A DNA stretch of 64,000 bases from Staphylococcus debuckii (GTDB lineage Bacteria > Bacillota > Bacilli > Staphylococcales > Staphylococcaceae): assembly GCF_003718735.1 (NCBI RefSeq), contig NZ_CP033460.1, positions 682,001 through 746,000 on the forward strand. The letters are read 5' to 3'. Every line of letters begins with the position of its first letter. Positions within the stretch are counted from its first letter, which is position 1. Below are positions 9,185 to 17,403 of the stretch, in pieces. The translations under genes were made by a program, and so were the position numbers. Under the pieces are notes generated by a model that was not told the origin of the DNA, did not search any database, and worked only from the letters and a program-made list of their open reading frames with translations.

Positions 9185-10120
9185 ATGAAAGTAGCAGTAG
9201 CTGGTGCCGGAGCGATGGGCGGCCGTGTCGGTACACAAATTCAACAAGCAGGATACGATGTGACATTTATTGATTATTGGGAACCGCATGTAGAAGCGGT
9301 GAATGAAAATGGGTTCGAAATCCAAACAGAAACCGAAACGTATCATATTCCTGCGACAATGATTTATCCGCATGAAGTGAAAGAAGCTTATGATTTAGTG
9401 ATTATCTTAACGAAGGCGATGCGTTCAGAAGAAATGTTGCGCGATTTAAAACAGTATGGCGCGATTAATGAGGATACTTCTGTATTAACACTAATGAACG
9501 GTTTAGGGCATGATGAACGCTTTACTAAAATCGTACCGGAAGAACAGGTTTATTTAGCGGTAACTGTATGGACTGCAGGACTCAGAGGGCCGGGCCAATT
9601 GTTATTAGAAGGCACAGGTGCCATCGAGTTCCAACGTGTAGACGGAAAGGTAACAGAACGCACGTATGAAATTCAAAAGGTCTTTGAAGCGGCTGGATTG
9701 AATGCGACGATTAGTGATAATGTGATGGTTTCTGTCTGGAACAAAGCAGCATTAAATAGTGTGTTGAATCCTTTATGTACGATTCTAGATAAAACAATTG
9801 CTGAATTTGCGGAATATGATCAAGCGCATGAAATGATTGTACCGATTATTGAAGAAATTGTGGATGTCGGTACCGCAAGAGGTGTGGACTTGAATTTTGA
9901 TACGATTGTGAATAAAATCGAGAAAACTTATCCAGTAGAAGCACAAGGATTGCATCATCCTTCAATGCATCAAGATTTATATTCTGGTCGTTTAACTGAA
10001 GTGGATTACCTTAATGGTCAAATTGAAGCATATGGCCAAGAATTAAAGATTCCGACACCGAATAATACGATGTTGAAACATTTAGTGCATCAATTAGAAA
10101 TGAAATATGTTAAAGAATAA
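9185..10120 (+). CDS. 2-dehydropantoate 2-reductase family protein (PanE/ApbA-like)
   Basis: 311 residues. The N-terminal Rossmann fold starts with 'VAVAGAGAMGGRVG' (GxGxxG, here with an alternative GAGAMG). A middle motif 'VWNKAALNSVLNPLCTIL' matches the conserved lysine-asparagine helix of ketopantoate reductases. The family reduces 2-dehydropantoate to pantoate with NADPH for pantothenate and CoA. A second family member lies beside panBCD at 50445, so this copy may act on another 2-oxo acid. Ribosome site aaggagtaaggt. It is a single-gene unit closed by a hairpin at 10135. Confidence 0.8.
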   Translation: MKVAVAGAGAMGGRVGTQIQQAGYDVTFIDYWEPHVEAVNENGFEIQTETETYHIPATMIYPHEVKEAYDLVIILTKAMRSEEMLRDLKQYGAINEDTSVLTLMNGLGHDERFTKIVPEEQVYLAVTVWTAGLRGPGQLLLEGTGAIEFQRVDGKVTERTYEIQKVFEAAGLNATISDNVMVSVWNKAALNSVLNPLCTILDKTIAEFAEYDQAHEMIVPIIEEIVDVGTARGVDLNFDTIVNKIEKTYPVEAQGLHHPSMHQDLYSGRLTEVDYLNGQIEAYGQELKIPTPNNTMLKHLVHQLEMKYVKE

Positions 10121-10134
10121 AGAGAAATTGTAGA

Positions 10135-10184
10135 AGCGGGGCAGAGATAATCATTTACTCAATATTATTTCTGTCTCGCTTTGT
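10135..10184 (+). terminator. Hairpin terminator after the PanE-like gene
   Basis: Stem AGCGGGGCAGAGATAA / TTATTTCTGTCTCGCT with two wobble pairs, then a short T-rich tail. It belongs to a recurrent family of similar hairpins in this window. Confidence 0.7.
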
Positions 10185-10252
10185 TAGGTAAACGATTCAC
10201 AAGCACATTAAATGAACTAATTATAAGTGTGTGTGATAATAATAATCAGAGA

Positions 10253-10266
10253 TGTAAACGTTTTAC
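10253..10266 (+). promoter_or_regulatory. cre-like site (CcpA) upstream of aldA
   Basis: TGTAAACGTTTTAC is nearly palindromic and matches the 5' half and core of the cre consensus; the last two positions deviate. It lies about 100 bases before aldA. Carbon catabolite control of aldA is an inference. Confidence 0.4.
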
Positions 10267-10363
10267 TTTTTAACAGCTTTATTGCGTGACTGGCAGTTGG
10301 CATTACACAACGGTTAGAAACGCACTAATATAAATCAAAGAACTTAAAGGAGGAACTTTAAGC

Positions 10364-11896
10364 ATGAGTGTAAATGTAAGAGATTATACCCAAGATAGTT
10401 ATGATTTATTTATTAATGGTGAATTTGTACCGAGTGATTCTGGTGAAACACTTGAAGTAACCAATCCTGCAACTGGTGAAGTATTAACGAAAGTAGCGAA
10501 AGCAGGAGAGAAGGATGTAGATAAAGCAGTTAAAGCTGCACAAACTGCATTTGACAGCTGGGGTAAAACACCGAAAGAAGAACGTGTTAAATTATTGCGT
10601 AAAATCAGTGACAAAATTTTAGAACAAAAAGACCGTCTTGCGATGATTGAAACTTTAAATAATGGTAAACCAATTCGTGAAACATCTACAATTGATATTC
10701 CGCTTGCTGCGCGTCACTTTGAATACTTTGCAAGTGTGATTGATACAGATGAAGGTACTGTAAATGATATGAGTGAAAATGTGATGAGTATCGTCCGTCA
10801 TGAACCTATCGGAGTTGTGGGTGCTGTGGTTGCCTGGAACTTCCCAATGCTATTAGCAGCATGGAAATTAGGACCTGCTTTAGCTGCAGGTAATACAGTG
10901 GTAATCCAACCCTCATCATCTACACCGCTAAGCTTGATTGAATTAGCGAAAATCTTCCAAGAAGTATTACCAGATGGTGTGGTCAATGTCTTAACTGGTA
11001 AAGGTTCAGAATCAGGTAACGCCATCTTCAATCATGAAGGCGTAGATAAATTATCATTCACTGGTTCTACTGATGTAGGTTATCAAGTTGCTGAAGCTGC
11101 AGCCAAACGTATTGTACCGGCTACTTTAGAACTTGGCGGTAAATCAGCCAATATTATCTTAGACGATGCGAATTTAGATGTAGCTGTAGAAGGTATTCAA
11201 TTAGGTATCTTGTTCAACCAAGGTGAAGTCTGCAGTGCCGGTTCAAGATTATTAGTCCAAGAAGATATCTATGATGAACTCATCAAACGCTTGAAAGATG
11301 TCTTCAGTCATCTTAAAGTCGGCGACCCAACTGACGAAAATATTCAAATGGGTTCTCAAACTGGTGAAGCACAAATGAAAAAAATCCAAAGTTATTTAGA
11401 CTTTGCGAAAGATTCAGGTGCTGACATTTTAACTGGTGGCCACAGAATTACAGATGGCGAATTAAGTAAAGGTTATTTCTTCCAACCGACAATTATTTTA
11501 GTGGATAACAATGATAACAAATTAGCACAAGAAGAAATCTTCGGACCTGTCTTAACTGTAATCAAAGTTAAAGACGACGATGAAGCTATCCGCATTGCTA
11601 ACGATTCTGAATACGGTTTAGCTGGCGGTGTGTTCTCACAAAATATCAACCGTGCTTTAAATATTGCACGTGCAGTACGCACTGGCCGTATGTGGATCAA
11701 CACTTATAACCAAGTACCGGAAGGTGCTCCATTCGGCGGTTATAAAAAATCAGGTATCGGTAGAGAAACTTATAAAGGCGCATTAAAAAATTATCAACAA
11801 GTTAAAAATATCTTTATTGATACAAGCAATAAACCAAAAGGATTATATGAATCAGGACAAAGTGATGTCTTAGATCATGATGATCATAAATTCTAA
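10364..11896 (+). CDS. aldA: NAD(P)-dependent aldehyde dehydrogenase AldA
   Basis: 510 residues, very close to what I recall of S. aureus AldA. It oxidises aldehydes to carboxylates in the cytoplasm. Catalytic Cys290 lies in '[11 protein letters not shown]', general base Glu256 in 'LELGGKS', and oxyanion Asn159 in 'VAWNFPM'. A charged tail of about 15 residues (ending DHDDHKF) extends past the usual end. The ATG has a strong ribosome site (aaaggagg). A cre-like site upstream suggests carbon catabolite control, and a strong terminator follows. Confidence 0.92.
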   Translation: MSVNVRDYTQDSYDLFINGEFVPSDSGETLEVTNPATGEVLTKVAKAGEKDVDKAVKAAQTAFDSWGKTPKEERVKLLRKISDKILEQKDRLAMIETLNNGKPIRETSTIDIPLAARHFEYFASVIDTDEGTVNDMSENVMSIVRHEPIGVVGAVVAWNFPMLLAAWKLGPALAAGNTVVIQPSSSTPLSLIELAKIFQEVLPDGVVNVLTGKGSESGNAIFNHEGVDKLSFTGSTDVGYQVAEAAAKRIVPATLELGGKSANIILDDANLDVAVEGIQLGILFNQGEVCSAGSRLLVQEDIYDELIKRLKDVFSHLKVGDPTDENIQMGSQTGEAQMKKIQSYLDFAKDSGADILTGGHRITDGELSKGYFFQPTIILVDNNDNKLAQEEIFGPVLTVIKVKDDDEAIRIANDSEYGLAGGVFSQNINRALNIARAVRTGRMWINTYNQVPEGAPFGGYKKSGIGRETYKGALKNYQQVKNIFIDTSNKPKGLYESGQSDVLDHDDHKF

Positions 11897-11910
11897 TTTC
11901 TAAATGAATG

Positions 11911-11956
11911 AAATCCCGCTCTCTCAGATGTGGTCTGAGCAGGGCGGGATTTTTTG
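11911..11956 (+). terminator. Rho-independent terminator after aldA
   Basis: Stem AAATCCCGC / GCGGGATTT with an inner CTCAGA/TCTGAG stem, then six Ts. Confidence 0.9.
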
Positions 11957-12129
11957 TTATGGTTTAATTTTTACTTCTACATTCCTTTTCTGATTTTTTA
12001 CATATAATCATCTAGTTAAAGTAGTATAAACGATTTTAATATAGCAATAAAAAATAACAATATATGAATTATCCCGTTTACTGCCACATTTCATGAGTGT
12101 TTAGTTTTTGTAAAGCAACCTGTAATTAT

Positions 12130-12158
12130 TAGAAACACAGAAATATTTCTTTTATAAT
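12130..12158 (+). promoter_or_regulatory. Possible sigma-A promoter for the GtrB/CsbB-like gene
   Basis: Perfect -10 TATAAT (12153-12158) with a weak -35 TAGAAA 17 bases upstream. The rest of the 394-base gap 11897-12290 is AT-rich and shows only the aldA terminator. Confidence 0.4.
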
Positions 12159-12290
12159 GATGACCAAATACTTTCGGTGGAAGTTAAATTAAGTGAAAAT
12201 AATTTGCTAATGTAAAATCGGGTATACAGGAATTAAGAACTTGTATATTTCATTAAAATTCTTAACTTTTAAAAAGGATGGAGTAATAGA

Positions 12291-13436
12291 ATGAGTAAAG
12301 TTAGAATGTTAATCCCATGTTTCAACGAAGAGGATGTTATTAATTACACGTATAAAGAGCTGACAAAAGTTTTAGCTGCAGATTCTGAACTCCATCATTA
12401 CGATTATGACTTGCTCTTCGTAGATGACGGAAGCAAGGATCGCACAATCGATATGATAAAAGAATATAGTCAGCAAGATGAAAAGGTAAAATATATCTCA
12501 TTCAGCCGTAACTTCGGTAAAGAAGCGGCCATGTTTGCAGGGTTAGAAAATAGCCAAGACGTAGATGCTGTGATAATTTTAGACGGTGATTTACAACATC
12601 CGCCTGAACTAATTCCGCAAATGATTGAAAAATATATGGAAAATGACACAGACCAAGTCATTGCAAAACGAAATCGTGATGGGGAAAAAGCTTCACGTAA
12701 ATTAATGACGAAATGCTATTATAAATTGATCAACCGCTTTGTTGATGTCCCTATTGAAGACGGTGTAGGCGACTTCAGATTACTGAGTCAACGTGCAGTG
12801 CGTTCTTTAGTGGAATTAGATGAAGTTCAACGTTTCTCTAAAGGTCTTTTTTCATGGGTTGGTTACCCGACTGAAACGCTTGAATATAACAATCAAGAAC
12901 GTGCGGCTGGAGATTCGAAGTGGTCTTTCTTTAAACTATTAGATTATGGCGTTGATGGCGTGATTTCATTTAATAATAAACCGCTACGTACTATTTTGTA
13001 TTTCGGCATGGCCATTTTCGGTATCAGTATTATTTATCTATTGGTAAACTTTGTGATGATACTGATGAATGGTGTCGATTCACCAGGTTATTTCTCCACG
13101 ATATTTGCTGTGCTGTTCCTAGGCAGTATCCAATTGATTTCCATTGGTGTCATCGGTGAATATATCGGCCGTATTTATTATGAAGTGAAGAATCGTCCTA
13201 AGTATTTGCAACAAGACACTAATTTGAACGATAAGGCATCGAGCAGAGATAAGGTTGCGAGTATTCAATCATCGAATCGTGAATACCGCGATAATAGCAA
13301 GGTTGAGCCTTTGCATCACGCAATGCGTAAACCTGAAGAACATGTGCCATACCAAGCTAATCGTGAAGATCGCGAAGAATTGGAAAAAGAAGAGAAGGTT
13401 AACCAAGCGCGTCGTATTAAAGAAATGAATCTCTAA
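12291..13436 (+). CDS. GtrB/CsbB-type membrane glycosyltransferase
   Basis: 381 residues. The GT2 domain (about 1-225) has 'LIPCFNEE', 'FVDDGSKDRT', 'SFSRNFGKEAAMFAGL' and the DxD-like 'ILDGDLQHPPE', as in enzymes that load a sugar onto undecaprenyl phosphate. Two membrane segments follow (around 'ILYFGMAIFGISIIYLLVNF' and 'FAVLFLGSIQLISIGVIG'), then a charged cytoplasmic tail of about 80 residues that is longer than usual. In staphylococci, CsbB-type enzymes supply sugar-P-undecaprenol for lipoteichoic acid glycosylation. The donor here is unknown. Ribosome site aaaaaggatggag. It is a single-gene unit. Confidence 0.8.
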   Translation: MSKVRMLIPCFNEEDVINYTYKELTKVLAADSELHHYDYDLLFVDDGSKDRTIDMIKEYSQQDEKVKYISFSRNFGKEAAMFAGLENSQDVDAVIILDGDLQHPPELIPQMIEKYMENDTDQVIAKRNRDGEKASRKLMTKCYYKLINRFVDVPIEDGVGDFRLLSQRAVRSLVELDEVQRFSKGLFSWVGYPTETLEYNNQERAAGDSKWSFFKLLDYGVDGVISFNNKPLRTILYFGMAIFGISIIYLLVNFVMILMNGVDSPGYFSTIFAVLFLGSIQLISIGVIGEYIGRIYYEVKNRPKYLQQDTNLNDKASSRDKVASIQSSNREYRDNSKVEPLHHAMRKPEEHVPYQANREDREELEKEEKVNQARRIKEMNL

Positions 13437-13445
13437 ATAAAGGAA

Positions 13446-13485
13446 GAAGCGATAAGTGCGTATGCAGACTTATCGCTTCTTTTAT
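13446..13485 (+). terminator. Rho-independent terminator after the glycosyltransferase
   Basis: Perfect 12-bp stem GAAGCGATAAGT / ACTTATCGCTTC, then TTTT. Confidence 0.9.
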
Positions 13486-13531
13486 GTGCTTTTAAAGGGT
13501 TAGGCCCCCTTTTAAGCTACTTTTAGTTCGC

Positions 13532-13568
13532 AGAAAAGGTGCGCCTCGATGAGAGACGCACCTTTATT
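13532..13568 (-). terminator. Terminator of the nox-like gene
   Basis: Stem AAAGGTGCG / CGCACCTTT. On the minus strand it is followed by TTTTC. It lies 23 bases past the stop of the NADH oxidase gene. Confidence 0.8.
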
Positions 13569-13590
13569 ATTCCGTAAGGGAAGTAAGGGC

Positions 13591-14955
13591 TTAGAAGAGT
13601 TGTTTGTCTTTAGGGAACACGTCATCGCCTAGTGCGCGTTGTGCTAGGACGTTCAAGTAGTTCCATGGTCGGTCGAAGTCTGGTTGGAAGAAGAAGTCGA
13701 CTAATGCAAGTTCTTCGAGTGTCCAGCCTGCGTTGACTGCTACTGACAGCGTGTTGATGGATTCTACTAAGTCTTCTGTACTCATAATTTGTCCGCCTAG
13801 GATGCGATGTGAATCTTCGTCGAACATGATTTTAAGGTGCACTGTTGTATCGTCTTGACGGAATTTAGGACGTACGGGCACTTCGATATATTTTGCAGCT
13901 AGGTTGCCGTCGTAGCTGTCTTTTTCTGTTTCGTGCACGCCTGTTTGGCCGAATTTATAATCGAATAATGCAAGGCCAGATGTGCCTGAAACGCGTGGCA
14001 TCTTCATGTCTTTGCCTGCCATGTTGCGTGCTGCTACGTAACCTTGGCGACGAGAGTTAGTTGCAAGTGCGATATAGCGGTCTTCGTTGATAGGTGCGAA
14101 TGGAATAAGTGTAGCGTCACCACTTGCATAGACGTCTTTTTCTGATGTTTCTAAGCGATCGTTGATTTTGATAATGCCTTTTTTGCCGAGTTCGACTTTG
14201 CCGTCTAGCCATTTTGTTGCAGGTTTGACGCCGACAGCAAATAATACTGTGTCTGCTTCGTATTCGCCGTCATCTGTGACTACAGCTGTAACGTTATTGT
14301 TGTCGTCTGCTTTCAAGGCTTTGACGTTTGCATTGCCTTTGAATTTCAAGCCATGTTCGGCAACGTTTTTCTCTAGAATATCTGTGAATTCTTTATCTAA
14401 ATAAGTTTTGATGATACGGTCACCGTCATCCATAATTGTTGTATCGATGCCTGCTTTGGTAAAAGCTTCGGCTGCTTCGATACCGATATAACCGCCGCCG
14501 ACTACAATGGCTTTCTTCGCATTTTGCATGCGTTCTTTGATTTTACCTGCCCATTCTTCACCGCGCATAAATAAAACGTTATTGTAATCGTTGATACCGT
14601 CGATTGGTGGTTCGTTTGGTACAGCACCTGGGCTTAAGAATAATTTATCATAAGAGACTTCTGAAGTGTTGCCGTCTTTTTTAACTGTCACAGTTTTATT
14701 TTGAGTATCTAAATCCGTTACCGTTGTTTGCAGATGCAAGTTCACGCCTTGTTCTTTTAATGAGTCTGCATCTGCATAATGCAAGGATTGTAATGATGGT
14801 GCGACATCTTCTAAATAACTTTGGATACCGCAAGATAAGAATGAAGGTGCATCTGCACTTTCAAATACTTCAATTTCGGCCTCTGGGTCTGATATTAATA
14901 AAGTTTCGATTGCAGCATAACCTGCATGTGATGTTCCGACTACTACGTATTTCAT
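13591..14955 (-). CDS. Nox-type NADH oxidase (FAD, pyridine nucleotide-disulfide family)
   Basis: 454 residues. The N-terminal FAD fold carries 'VVVGTSHAGYAA' with His10, and 'SFLSCGIQ' places the redox-active Cys42 where NADH oxidases of the Nox/CoADR group have their single catalytic cysteine. A second dinucleotide fold has 'AIVVGGGYIGIEAAEA', and 'VYASGDATLIP' is the second FAD site. These features fit a water-forming NADH oxidase that regenerates NAD+ with oxygen; a CoA-disulfide reductase is the alternative. The protein is cytoplasmic. Ribosome site aaggaggac. The gene is transcribed away from the ywnB-like gene, and I saw no clear Rex operator upstream. Confidence 0.8.
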   Translation of the reverse strand: MKYVVVGTSHAGYAAIETLLISDPEAEIEVFESADAPSFLSCGIQSYLEDVAPSLQSLHYADADSLKEQGVNLHLQTTVTDLDTQNKTVTVKKDGNTSEVSYDKLFLSPGAVPNEPPIDGINDYNNVLFMRGEEWAGKIKERMQNAKKAIVVGGGYIGIEAAEAFTKAGIDTTIMDDGDRIIKTYLDKEFTDILEKNVAEHGLKFKGNANVKALKADDNNNVTAVVTDDGEYEADTVLFAVGVKPATKWLDGKVELGKKGIIKINDRLETSEKDVYASGDATLIPFAPINEDRYIALATNSRRQGYVAARNMAGKDMKMPRVSGTSGLALFDYKFGQTGVHETEKDSYDGNLAAKYIEVPVRPKFRQDDTTVHLKIMFDEDSHRILGGQIMSTEDLVESINTLSVAVNAGWTLEELALVDFFFQPDFDRPWNYLNVLAQRALGDDVFPKDKQLF

Positions 14956-15160
14956 AATAGTGAAGTCCTCCTTTGGTTGAGCATTTCCGCTCTTCTTTGT
15001 CTATTATAAAAGTCGATTTAATCTATCTTTATATTTTCTTCACATCTATATATTTACCACTCAAGAAGTGTTTTATTCAGTTTAGCTGGGAATAATGGCA
15101 GTGTTAATAGAATTGTCAAAAATGAAGTTACAAATGGAGTGCTGGGGTGGTTACGTGTTG

Positions 15161-15199
15161 TTTGTAATAATTGTTATTACAAATAAGACAGAGTATGCT
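15161..15199 (+). promoter_or_regulatory. Palindromic operator over a promoter for the ywnB-like/Rrf2 pair
   Basis: Perfect inverted repeat TTTGTAATAA-N3-TTATTACAAA at 15161-15183. A -35 (TTGTTA, 15171-15176) lies inside it, and a -10 (TATGCT, 15194-15199) follows after 17 bases. A further half-site TATTACAAA occurs at about 15217. A repressor bound here would block the promoter. The Rrf2 protein encoded second in the unit is the obvious candidate. Confidence 0.7.
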
Positions 15200-15247
15200 T
15201 AATTTATAACTTTAAATATTACAAATTATGGTTTGGAGGAATTGGAT

Positions 15248-15799
15248 ATGAGTAATAATGTTATTATCGTAGGTGGAAATGGTTTCGTAGGTCGAGAATT
15301 GACGATGCAATGGGCTAACAGATTCCCAGAAGCTGAAATTTACATTACGAGCCGCGGCGATAGAAAAGAAATTCAAGGTGCTCACGTTCATCATGTACAA
15401 GTCGATGTTAATGATGCGCAAAGTTTCGAGAATGCGTTGCATGGTGATGAAGCGGACTATATTGTTACGCTCACTTATGGCAGTCAAGACGCTGTAACTA
15501 CTGTGCGTGATTTTGCGGAAAAACATCAGTTAAAAGCAATCGGTAATGTCGGTATCGTTAACTTCGGTATTCCTGAGATGGCAGACTTTGTAACTATGAA
15601 AAAAGGAGAATTGAAAACCTTGCAAGAAGGCTCAGTACGCGTGGCCAACTATGATGCTACAGTCATTTGGAATAAATATCGTCATGATGAAATCGGCAAA
15701 GGTATTAAAAATGGAGAATATGATGAGATGCCTCCTGTGAGCGTAGAAGTTGTAGCCGAGCAATTGATAGATCGCATTACAAAAGCTTGGAAAGCTTAG
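15248..15799 (+). CDS. NAD(P)-binding protein, YwnB-like
   Basis: 183 residues from the ATG at 15248. The in-frame TTG at 15233 overlaps the ribosome site GGAGG and is rejected. It starts with a Rossmann motif 'VIIVGGNGFVGRELT' typical of NmrA/YwnB-like atypical short-chain dehydrogenases. There is no clear YxxxK active site, so it may be a redox sensor or reductase of unknown substrate. It shares an operon with an Rrf2 regulator, as in the ywnB/ywnA pair of Bacillus, behind a strong palindrome. Confidence 0.75.
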   Translation: MSNNVIIVGGNGFVGRELTMQWANRFPEAEIYITSRGDRKEIQGAHVHHVQVDVNDAQSFENALHGDEADYIVTLTYGSQDAVTTVRDFAEKHQLKAIGNVGIVNFGIPEMADFVTMKKGELKTLQEGSVRVANYDATVIWNKYRHDEIGKGIKNGEYDEMPPVSVEVVAEQLIDRITKAWKA

Positions 15800-15840
15800 G
15801 TTAGACGGTTGTTACTAAGAGCTAGAGGAGAGTGGGCCGT

Positions 15841-16365
15841 ATGCGTGTGAGTACTCAATTTCCTATTGCTGTTCATGCGTTAATCATGATTGCATACTTT
15901 TCAGATATACGTGTAACGAGTGAAATGGTAGCAGAAAGTGTCGGCAAAAATCCCGTAATCATCAGAAATGTTTACAAGAAGTTGAAAGATGCTGATTTAT
16001 TAGCCGTTCAGCGTGGCGTTGGCACTACAGAACTGGTGCGTCCAGCAGATGAAATTAACTTGTGGGATGTTTATAAAGCCGTGGAAACAGAACAAATTGA
16101 TGAAATCTTTAAATTTCCAGATACTTTCTCCGGCATTTGCCCAGTGGGGAGTTCGATACGTGAATTATTGACGTTGCATTTGCAAGAAGCCTTTGATGCA
16201 TTGAAAAAAGAATTGTCAAAGACAACTATTGAAGAATTGCGCTTTGAAATAGAGGCACATCGTGAAAAAGCAATCGACTTTCCAGCTATTGTGCACTGGT
16301 ATAAAAATCATGGCTTTGATAGCGGATTTGAAGATTTGGAGACGCTTGAAAAACTGGAAAAATAA
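15841..16365 (+). CDS. Rrf2-family transcriptional regulator, YwnA-like
   Basis: 174 residues from the ATG at 15841, with aggag 10 bases upstream; the GTG at 15832 is too close to the ribosome site. The winged helix covers about residues 1-90 with 'FPIAVHALIMIAYF' and 'VTSEMVAESVGKNPVIIRNVYKKLKDADLL'. A single cysteine in 'FSGICPVGSS' could serve as a redox switch, as in the related S. aureus regulator HypR. The usual three-cysteine iron-sulfur cluster is absent. It probably represses its own operon through the palindrome at 15161. Confidence 0.85.
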   Translation: MRVSTQFPIAVHALIMIAYFSDIRVTSEMVAESVGKNPVIIRNVYKKLKDADLLAVQRGVGTTELVRPADEINLWDVYKAVETEQIDEIFKFPDTFSGICPVGSSIRELLTLHLQEAFDALKKELSKTTIEELRFEIEAHREKAIDFPAIVHWYKNHGFDSGFEDLETLEKLEK

Positions 16366-16381
16366 ATATGGTGTGATGTTG

Positions 16382-16418
16382 AAGTGCGGAGATAGAGGAG
16401 CTATCTTCGCACTTTTTA
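16382..16418 (+). terminator. Rho-independent terminator after the Rrf2 gene
   Basis: Stem AAGTGCGGAGATAG / CTATCTTCGCACTT, 5-base loop, then Ts. Confidence 0.9.
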
Positions 16419-16607
16419 TATGCGGTTATGAGATTTTTGGTTGCGGAGTAGCGTAATCTGGACACAAGATTTAGAGAAGTGTCTAGATTCCTCGCTAACA
16501 ACCGCCCCGTCCCTCATCACATATTAGCGACCGCCCTCAACTTCTCCTCTCAAGATTCAGGTCAGCTCACACCATCCCCCTCGTTCTCCAGGGTTTCTTT
16601 TCCCAAA

Positions 16608-16636
16608 TTGCAATGTGATCGGTTTAGAAGCATAAT
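16608..16636 (+). promoter_or_regulatory. Sigma-A promoter of the ABC transporter pair
   Basis: -35 TTGCAA (16608-16613), 17-base spacer, -10 CATAAT (16631-16636), 32 bases before the ATG. The rest of the 303-base gap 16366-16668 holds the Rrf2 terminator, a small hairpin AATCTGGACAC/GTGTCTAGATT near 16457-16490 and C-rich sequence without coding signal. Confidence 0.65.
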
Positions 16637-16668
16637 AGGATTAAACATAGAATGAAACGGGGGATTCG

Positions 16669-17403
16669 ATGGCTGAGTTAGTGGCGGAGTTGAAGCATGC
16701 GCGTAAGGTGTTCGGCAAGCAGGTGGTGCTGGAGGATATTGCGCTGGAGTTGGAGAAGGGGCAGATTCTGGGGCTGATTGGTCCGAGCGGTTCTGGAAAG
16801 ACGACGGCGATTAAGTGTCTGCTGGGCATGGAGAAATTGGATGCTGGTGAGGCGCTGGTTTATGGCAAGCGTATGCCGAATCGCAAGGTGCTGAATCATA
16901 TTGGTTATATGGGGCAAGAACTGGCGCTGTATGAAAATTTGAGTGCGAAAGAGAATTTGAAGTTCTTCGGTAATTTGAAAGGATTGGCTGGAGATAAGTT
17001 GGATTCGGAAATTGACGCCTATATGAAATTGGTGGATTTGGAAGGAAAGTTGAAGGATATTATCAATACCTTTTCAGGCGGTATGAAGCGACGACTTTCG
17101 CTGGCCATTACATTGTTGGCGCATCCCGATTTGCTGATATTGGATGAACCGACTGTAGGGATTGATCCGAGTTTGCGACAATCGATTTGGCGAGAGTTGC
17201 GACAATTGTCCGAAGCGGGCCAGACCATTTTGATGACTACGCATGTGATGGATGAGGCCGAACGCTGTGACAAGGTTGGATTGCTGGTAGATGGTCACAT
17301 CTTTGCACTGGGCACACCGGCAGAGTTGAAGCAACGTTTCAATGCGGACAGTATTGAAGCAGTATTCCTGAAAGCAGAGGAGGCGAAGGATAATGAGATT
17401 TAA
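16669..17403 (+). CDS. ABC exporter ATP-binding protein
   Basis: 244 residues. All ATPase motifs are present in order: Walker A 'GPSGSGKTT' (about 39-47), Q-loop 'YMGQE', signature 'FSGGMKRR', Walker B 'LLILDEPTVGID' and the H-loop 'MTTHVMDE'. It energises the permease encoded next, with which it overlaps by 11 bases. The pair is of the drug/lantibiotic/ABC-2 export type; the substrate is unknown. The 5' half uses many GCG, CTG, GAG and AAG codons, unlike its AT-rich neighbours. It has a clear promoter upstream and a ribosome site (acgggggattcg). Confidence 0.85.
   Translation: MAELVAELKHARKVFGKQVVLEDIALELEKGQILGLIGPSGSGKTTAIKCLLGMEKLDAGEALVYGKRMPNRKVLNHIGYMGQELALYENLSAKENLKFFGNLKGLAGDKLDSEIDAYMKLVDLEGKLKDIINTFSGGMKRRLSLAITLLAHPDLLILDEPTVGIDPSLRQSIWRELRQLSEAGQTILMTTHVMDEAERCDKVGLLVDGHIFALGTPAELKQRFNADSIEAVFLKAEEAKDNEI

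Noticed and set aside
12220-12225. GGGTAT resembling a sigma-B -10 before the GtrB/CsbB-like gene
   Set aside because: No GTTTAA-like -35 lies at 12-15 bases upstream, so a sigma-B promoter is not supported.
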